A DNA stretch of 9,399 nucleotides from a bacterium. Lineage in GTDB: Bacteria; Cyanobacteriota; Vampirovibrionia; Obscuribacterales; Obscuribacteraceae. The position numbers were made by a program, and so were the translations under genes. Below are positions 6,300 to 9,399 of this stretch, one piece after another. Every line of letters starts with the position of its first letter. Position 1 is the stretch's first letter. The notes beneath the pieces are model-generated. The model made no database searches. It was given only the letters and a program-made list of their open reading frames with translations, and was not told where the DNA came from. Location of the stretch: positions 1 through 9,399 of the forward strand of contig JAUIJG010000200.1 in the NCBI GenBank assembly GCA_030431355.1, in the 5' to 3' direction.

Positions 6300-6934
6300 C
6301 CCAGGGCATTTTTCAAAGAAACTTTGGCTGCCAGATGCTTTCTTGCCGCATCAAGTATGGTGTGCTCTTCTTCCAGACGTAGCAAGGTATCTACCATCTC
6401 CAATAGTTCTTGTTGATCCCTGGGAGAACCATAGAAATTGGCCGCAATCCAGAAGGATAACTCCACGGCGGTATCAGGAATCTCGCCAGCCAACTGCACA
6501 TTCTTATCCACAAGCTTGGAGGAGAGCTTTAGAATGTCGAGAACAGCCTGATGAATCTCTTCAATCAATTTATCCGGGGAGCCGCTCAGAGTTTCATCCT
6601 CAAAATATTCTACTTCAGCTCTGATATATGGAGTTTCCTCCAAAATATTCTTTACTTCGAATCGGTTCATGCCGAGCGTCAGAATATTCATTCTTCCCTG
6701 GGCTAATTTCTTGACCTGAGTAATAATGGTACTGCATCCAGTGTCAAGCATCTTCTCTTTGACTTCATCATAGTAAATTACTCCAAAAGGCTCTTCTTTT
6801 TCCAGGGCCTCGGAGATCATACTCTTGTACCTCTCTTCAAAAATGTGGAGGGGCAGATAGGCGTTCGGAAACAACACCACGGGAAGCGGGAAAAGAGATA
6901 ACTCAGCTAGCTTTTGCTTCTTTGTCTCTGGCAT
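6296..6934 (-). CDS. LON substrate-binding (N-terminal) domain protein without protease
   Basis: The 212-aa protein is a stand-alone LON N-terminal domain (PF02190 type). It opens with AELSLFPLPVVLFPNAYLPLHIFEERYKSMI, the classic signature of that domain, and then shows FGVIYYD and a conserved GCSTIITQVKKLAQGRMNILTLGMNRFEV core. A helical C-terminal half (about 115-212) follows. There is no AAA+ module and no Ser-Lys protease dyad, so it is not Lon protease itself. Such small LON-domain proteins are common in cyanobacteria and proteobacteria; their role is unproven and is often guessed to be substrate or protein binding. ACGGA a few bases before the ATG and a good promoter at 6966-6995 support the start. 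It is monocistronic. Confidence 0.9.
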   Translation of the reverse strand: MPETKKQKLAELSLFPLPVVLFPNAYLPLHIFEERYKSMISEALEKEEPFGVIYYDEVKEKMLDTGCSTIITQVKKLAQGRMNILTLGMNRFEVKNILEETPYIRAEVEYFEDETLSGSPDKLIEEIHQAVLDILKLSSKLVDKNVQLAGEIPDTAVELSFWIAANFYGSPRDQQELLEMVDTLLRLEEEHTILDAARKHLAAKVSLKNALG

Positions 6935-6965
6935 GATCCGTCAAAATTGTTGTTTACCTGTTTCT

Positions 6966-6995
6966 ATTCTAGTTCAAATCAGCTTTTTCTGACAA
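6966..6995 (-). promoter_or_regulatory. Sigma-70-type promoter of the LON-domain gene
   Basis: On the minus strand TTGTCA (6990-6995) and TAGAAT (6966-6971) are 18 nt apart, each with five of six consensus bases. The predicted start near 6959 leaves a leader of about 25 nt. The -35 box overlaps the T-tract of the upstream selenoprotein terminator. Confidence 0.6.
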
Positions 6996-7028
6996 AAGGA
7001 AAGAGCAGAACCTAAGGTCCTGCCCTTT
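6993..7028 (-). terminator. Rho-independent terminator of the ferritin-SelW unit
   Basis: On the minus strand the 13-bp arms AAAGGGCAGGACC (7028-7016) and GGTTCTGCTCTTT (7012-7000) pair fully, counting G-U wobbles, around a TTA loop, followed by CCTTTTG. On the plus strand the wobbles become A-C mismatches, so the hairpin is directional. It lies 28 nt past the TAG of the SelW-like gene and supports that this small frame is the end of a transcribed gene. Confidence 0.85.
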
Positions 7029-7055
7029 GAGATTTCTCTATACAGTGTTTCCGAA

Positions 7056-7298
7056 CTAATTTTCAGCTTCAATCAGAGATCGGATCTCCCCATCTTCGGG
7101 GAAGCGTCCGAGGGAGGCTTTTGAGAAAATCACCTTCCCGTTGAATTCGATTTCAAATACTCCTCCGGAGGATTTGACCAACTCACTCTCCAGTCCGAAA
7201 CGCTGTTTCAATTCAGCTGCCAAACTGACAGCTCTGGCTTTGTATCCTCACGCACCACAATAGGTGATGCTGATTTTTGTGGATGTAGATGTACTCAT
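7056..7298 (-). CDS. SelW/Rdx-family selenoprotein with in-frame TGA as selenocysteine
   Basis: The 80-residue frame runs from ATG 7296-7298 to TAG 7056-7058 and is interrupted only by TGA at 7248-7250 (codon 17). Reading TGA as selenocysteine gives ITYCGAUGYKARA, the CxxU redox motif, and YCGAUGYK is the same string as in mammalian selenoprotein W. The rest also fits the Rdx thioredoxin-like fold: a helix LAAELKQRFG, a strand pair GGVFEIEFNGKVIFSK and the family ending GRFPEDGEI. The start is firm: AGGAGGT lies 9 nt upstream. A hairpin 21 nt after the TGA fits bacterial SECIS rules. Expected role: small cytosolic thiol/selenol redox protein. It follows the ferritin-like gene by 48 bp and ends at a strong terminator. 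Standard gene calling would miss it. A pseudogene or a base error is the alternative but is disfavoured by the exact Sec position. Confidence 0.87.
7215..7233 (-). promoter_or_regulatory. Candidate bacterial SECIS hairpin in the SelW-like gene
   Basis: On the minus strand AGCTGTC (7233-7227) pairs with GGCAGCT (7221-7215), seven pairs including one G-U, around the loop AGTTT (7226-7222). The loop begins 21 nt after the TGA and has G in its second position. Published descriptions of bacterial SECIS elements ask for a loop about 16-37 nt past UGA with a G among the first two loop bases. The element lies inside the coding frame, as in bacteria. Confidence 0.7.
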
Positions 7299-7307
7299 CT
7301 TTTTGCT

Positions 7308-7314
7308 ACCTCCT
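7308..7314 (-). promoter_or_regulatory. Strong ribosome binding site of the SelW-like gene
   Basis: AGGAGGT on the minus strand lies 9 nt before the ATG at 7296-7298. It is the best Shine-Dalgarno in the window and shows that the short frame up to the TGA is meant to be translated. Confidence 0.85.
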
Positions 7315-7346
7315 GGGTCTTTCCTATTTTCTCTTTTCGAATCGAA

Positions 7347-7796
7347 CTACTTAACCGATACCGGTTGATAGTCCCGCAGATACATCTCAAGATTCTCGTA
7401 GTGGGCTACTTCCTCTAAAATGATCTGTTCATACATTAACTTTAGAATCAAATCTTTCTCGAACTCTTTCAAATGCCTTTCATACATCTCAATGTGGTTT
7501 TTCTCCATCTCAAGATCTTCCTGAAGCATCTCTTCCAGGGTCTGGTCACCCGGCTCGTCTATCTCTTCCATGCGAACCGAGGGGTGTCCACCAAGAGCAG
7601 TGATTTTCTCGCCTATTTGAATCGAGTGGGTCATTGAATCCGTGGCTAGATTGCGAAACAGATCAACCAGCGGTCCTCTTCCCGGTCCGATCACGATAAA
7701 AGAATGGTGCAGGTAGCGAACCATGGCCGCCAGTTCTTTCTCCAGGGCAGAGTTTAATGCTTCTATCACGCGGGCTTTATCTACTTTTGGCTCCAT
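7347..7796 (-). CDS. Ferritin-like / bacterioferritin-type four-helix protein
   Basis: The 149-aa product is all-helical. Counted from ATG 7796, helix A has LNSALEKELAAMVRYLHHS (Glu21), helix B has ATDSMTHSIQIGEKITALGG (His57), helix C has LEMEKNHIEMYERHL (Glu96 or Glu98) and helix D has ILEEVAHYENLEMYL (ExxH: Glu129, His132). This is the carboxylate/His di-iron layout of bacterioferritins and related ferritin-like proteins. The helix B ExxH is SMTH here, with Asp53 one residue earlier, so one metal ligand differs from classical bacterioferritin. Likely role: iron or peroxide handling in the cytosol. Two further in-frame ATGs exist at 7811 and 7802; 7796 is chosen because AAAGGA lies about 5 nt upstream of it. 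The SelW-like gene follows after 48 bp on the same strand. Confidence 0.82.
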   Translation of the reverse strand: MEPKVDKARVIEALNSALEKELAAMVRYLHHSFIVIGPGRGPLVDLFRNLATDSMTHSIQIGEKITALGGHPSVRMEEIDEPGDQTLEEMLQEDLEMEKNHIEMYERHLKEFEKDLILKLMYEQIILEEVAHYENLEMYLRDYQPVSVK

Positions 7797-7906
7797 GCTC
7801 ATCCTTTCCATATCTGTGACTTAAGGAGCCTATTGTAGCGCATATAGCATAGTTTTTAATGAAGAAAGCCTGCCGGGCTCCAAAAAATGAGGTGCAAGAA
7901 GGAGAA

Positions 7907-9142
7907 TTAAAAGGTCTTTTCCGGCTCCGGCTTGCTGAAAGGCATAGACTCCCCGAACAGCTCCAGGTGTTGGGCTCTGGCATCATGCCAAAGGCGATAG
8001 TCTTCCCGATACTTGGTCATAGCCAGACCCCGGGATGAACTTAATGACCTTCTTTCCACTTGCTCAAGCCAGGCACTCTCTTTGCGAAGACTGAGCAGTT
8101 GTTTAGACCAATCCCTGGGCTTCAGAGGAAAAACAGCATCAAAGTGTCTTTCTTTCGGGCTGAGCCTATCGTAGGCTTCCGGTTCGCCTCCTACTCGACC
8201 CTGAAATATCATGGCTTTATACAGCTCCTCCGCTGATAGTCCATTCAACAGGCTGTCTGTTAAAAGTCCCCAGTGGCTCTGGCAGAAGAAAAGCTTGCTG
8301 TTCTGGTCATAAATCGCAGATATCATGTGGAGATCGTGGCCATTGCCGGGCTCATCGGGATTGAGCAACGAGTTTATATGGACCGCTGCCTGTATGGGTC
8401 TGGCGGTGGCTTTATGATAAGAAACTGTTCGCTCCACCAGTTCGGCTTGAGAAGAGATAGGGTTCAGTGACGGATCATCTGTCAAAGAGCTGTCTACCAC
8501 CAGACCATCGCATCTTCCTTCGGTGAGCATTGAAATTGTCCATGCATCTTTGATGGTCAATGCCGTTCCTTCATTTACCGTGTCTTCCCTGCCTGAAAGA
8601 CCTCTAAATCCCTTCAGAACAACCTCTCCGGTGGTCTGGCTATTGGCTGAAACTCTCTGTCTGAAGGTATAGGTGTGCTCTTCCGTGGACTTTTGATTCA
8701 GAAAAGCTTGCATCACCAGAAGGTCATAGATCTGACCGGCAGCGTCTCTAAACCCTTTTCTGGTTATCGATTGCTCATCACAGAGGCGAGATTCCATGTC
8801 GAGAGCGAGACTTTCAAAGTCGACCTCTACAAGATAAGAATTCTTTCCATCCAGGGACCGCAGTTCGCAGGCACCGGTAGTAACCGCCTGGGCGATAGGT
8901 TCTATGACCTCAACAGGGTCTGTCTCCAGGAGCTGACGCATCTTTGATTGAATAACGCTGGTGGTGTGAAATCCCTGGCAGGTGAATCGAGCCGGGTCGG
9001 CAGCCCTTCTTGCCATTGACTCACCGATTTTGATCAGGTCATCGGGGAAATAGACAAGTTTCCCTTTGATCCTTCCGTTGAAGGAAAAAACTTTATCTAT
9101 TGCCTTTGCGACGAGGTCCACCGTAGTGACTCGGTCAAGCAT
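7907..9142 (-). CDS. Unrecognised 411-aa protein with a faint papain-like pattern
   Basis: I do not recognise this family. AGGAG lies 5 nt before the ATG at 9140-9142, supporting the start. No signal peptide or membrane segment is seen, so it is probably cytosolic or exported by a route without a classical signal. A helix-like TCQGFHTTSVIQSKMRQ starts with Cys55. Later, HDLHMISAIYDQNSKLFF leads to CQSHWG (about 269-292), which looks like the H...(K)NSWG end of papain-type peptidases, with Gln288 in place of the usual Asn. These could be a Cys-His pair of a papain-like or C39-like fold, but the spacing was judged by eye and no oxyanion Gln is evident. The C-terminus (about 330-411) is charged and helical. 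It lies 14 bp downstream of the gene ending at 9157 and is likely co-transcribed with it. Confidence 0.75.
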   Translation of the reverse strand: MLDRVTTVDLVAKAIDKVFSFNGRIKGKLVYFPDDLIKIGESMARRAADPARFTCQGFHTTSVIQSKMRQLLETDPVEVIEPIAQAVTTGACELRSLDGKNSYLVEVDFESLALDMESRLCDEQSITRKGFRDAAGQIYDLLVMQAFLNQKSTEEHTYTFRQRVSANSQTTGEVVLKGFRGLSGREDTVNEGTALTIKDAWTISMLTEGRCDGLVVDSSLTDDPSLNPISSQAELVERTVSYHKATARPIQAAVHINSLLNPDEPGNGHDLHMISAIYDQNSKLFFCQSHWGLLTDSLLNGLSAEELYKAMIFQGRVGGEPEAYDRLSPKERHFDAVFPLKPRDWSKQLLSLRKESAWLEQVERRSLSSSRGLAMTKYREDYRLWHDARAQHLELFGESMPFSKPEPEKTF

Positions 9143-9147
9143 TAGTG

Positions 9148-9152
9148 CTCCT
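9148..9152 (-). promoter_or_regulatory. Ribosome binding site of the 411-aa gene
   Basis: AGGAG on the minus strand, 5 nt before the ATG, lies in the 14-bp gap after the upstream stop codon, as expected for a translationally linked gene pair. Confidence 0.75.
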
Positions 9153-9156
9153 AATT

Positions 9157-9399
9157 CTATGCAGTGCTGCTGAATCTCTCACTGAGGCGGGTCAGATCTT
9201 TTTTTGCTTGTGGAGAAGTTCTCTCCACCGCAGCAAGGCTCTGTACTAAATCTCTTCTTGTTGACTGAGGTCGCTCGGGAAGACTTGATGCCGCCACCTC
9301 ATCCAGATGCTCCAGGGCCTGCTCACTCTCTTTCAACTCAGCAGGTGTTTCTGTTTCTGTCTCAGTCTCTGCTTTTGCCACAGCTTCTGTCACAGGTTC
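9157..9399 (-). CDS. C-terminal end of an unrecognised acidic protein (5' end outside window)
   Basis: The frame is open from the window edge to a TAG at 9157-9159, giving the last 80 residues. A GTG at 9391-9393 could be read as a start, but the frame continues upstream without a stop and no ribosome site can be seen, so it is best treated as a partial gene. It contains a TETETETE dipeptide run followed by charged helical sequence ending in DLTRLSERFSSTA. There is no recognisable domain; the visible part looks like a disordered or coiled tail. It sits directly upstream of the 411-aa gene with the same orientation, suggesting one transcript. Confidence 0.65.
   Translation of the reverse strand, partial: EPVTEAVAKAETETETETPAELKESEQALEHLDEVAASSLPERPQSTRRDLVQSLAAVERTSPQAKKDLTRLSERFSSTA

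Noticed and set aside
7056..7298. Reading the SelW-like frame as a pseudogene killed by a nonsense mutation
   Set aside because: The only stop falls exactly on the known Sec position, the rest of the frame and ribosome site are intact, and a SECIS-like hairpin follows at the right distance. A sequencing error remains possible.
7832..7837. TACAAT as -10 box for the ferritin-like gene
   Set aside because: Good -10 match on the minus strand but no recognisable -35 at 16-19 nt.
7862..7890. Terminator after the 411-aa gene (AGCC/GGCT stem)
   Set aside because: The stem has only four good pairs, and the trailing sequence is a poor T-tract; not enough to call.
8273..8947. Plus-strand open frames within the 411-aa gene
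   Set aside because: Antisense shadows of a gene that has a good ribosome site and coherent protein; no independent support.

Overview
The window reads as chromosomal DNA of moderate GC from a free-living bacterium. FKBP prolyl isomerases, a stand-alone LON-domain protein and a large MshEN-domain protein would fit a cyanobacterium-related lineage such as Melainabacteria/Vampirovibrionia. That placement is an inference from gene flavour, not from a marker gene. No rRNA, tRNA, insertion sequence, prophage or CRISPR array is visible.

Layout. Positions 1-3302 (minus) hold the first ~1,100 codons of one very large gene whose 3' end lies outside the window. It has an N-terminal MshEN domain (GspE/PilB N-terminal type), then a long, highly acidic, repetitive and presumably disordered region, then Pro/Glu repeats. 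A 434-bp divergent intergenic region with several inverted repeats separates it from a HAD phosphatase-like gene (3737-4360, plus). Two related FKBP genes follow on the minus strand, one cytosolic (4440-4781) and one a lipoprotein (4995-5519). A uridine kinase/YFH7-type P-loop kinase (5661-6299, plus) ends in a 4-bp convergent overlap with a LON N-terminal-domain protein (6296-6934, minus).

The most notable item is a gene that ordinary ORF calling misses. On the minus strand, 7298-7056 encodes an 80-residue SelW/Rdx-family protein whose CxxU motif is written with an in-frame TGA (7248-7250). It has a strong AGGAGGT ribosome binding site, a hairpin 21 nt after the TGA that fits bacterial SECIS rules, and a strong terminator. 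It lies 48 bp downstream of a ferritin-like gene (7347-7796, minus), so the two probably form a small redox/iron unit. If correct, the organism inserts selenocysteine and must carry selA/selB/selC/selD elsewhere.

Upstream on the minus strand are an unrecognised 411-aa protein (7907-9142) with a faint papain-like C...H...QSHWG pattern, and the C-terminal end of another unrecognised protein (9157-9399). These two are 14 bp apart and likely co-transcribed.
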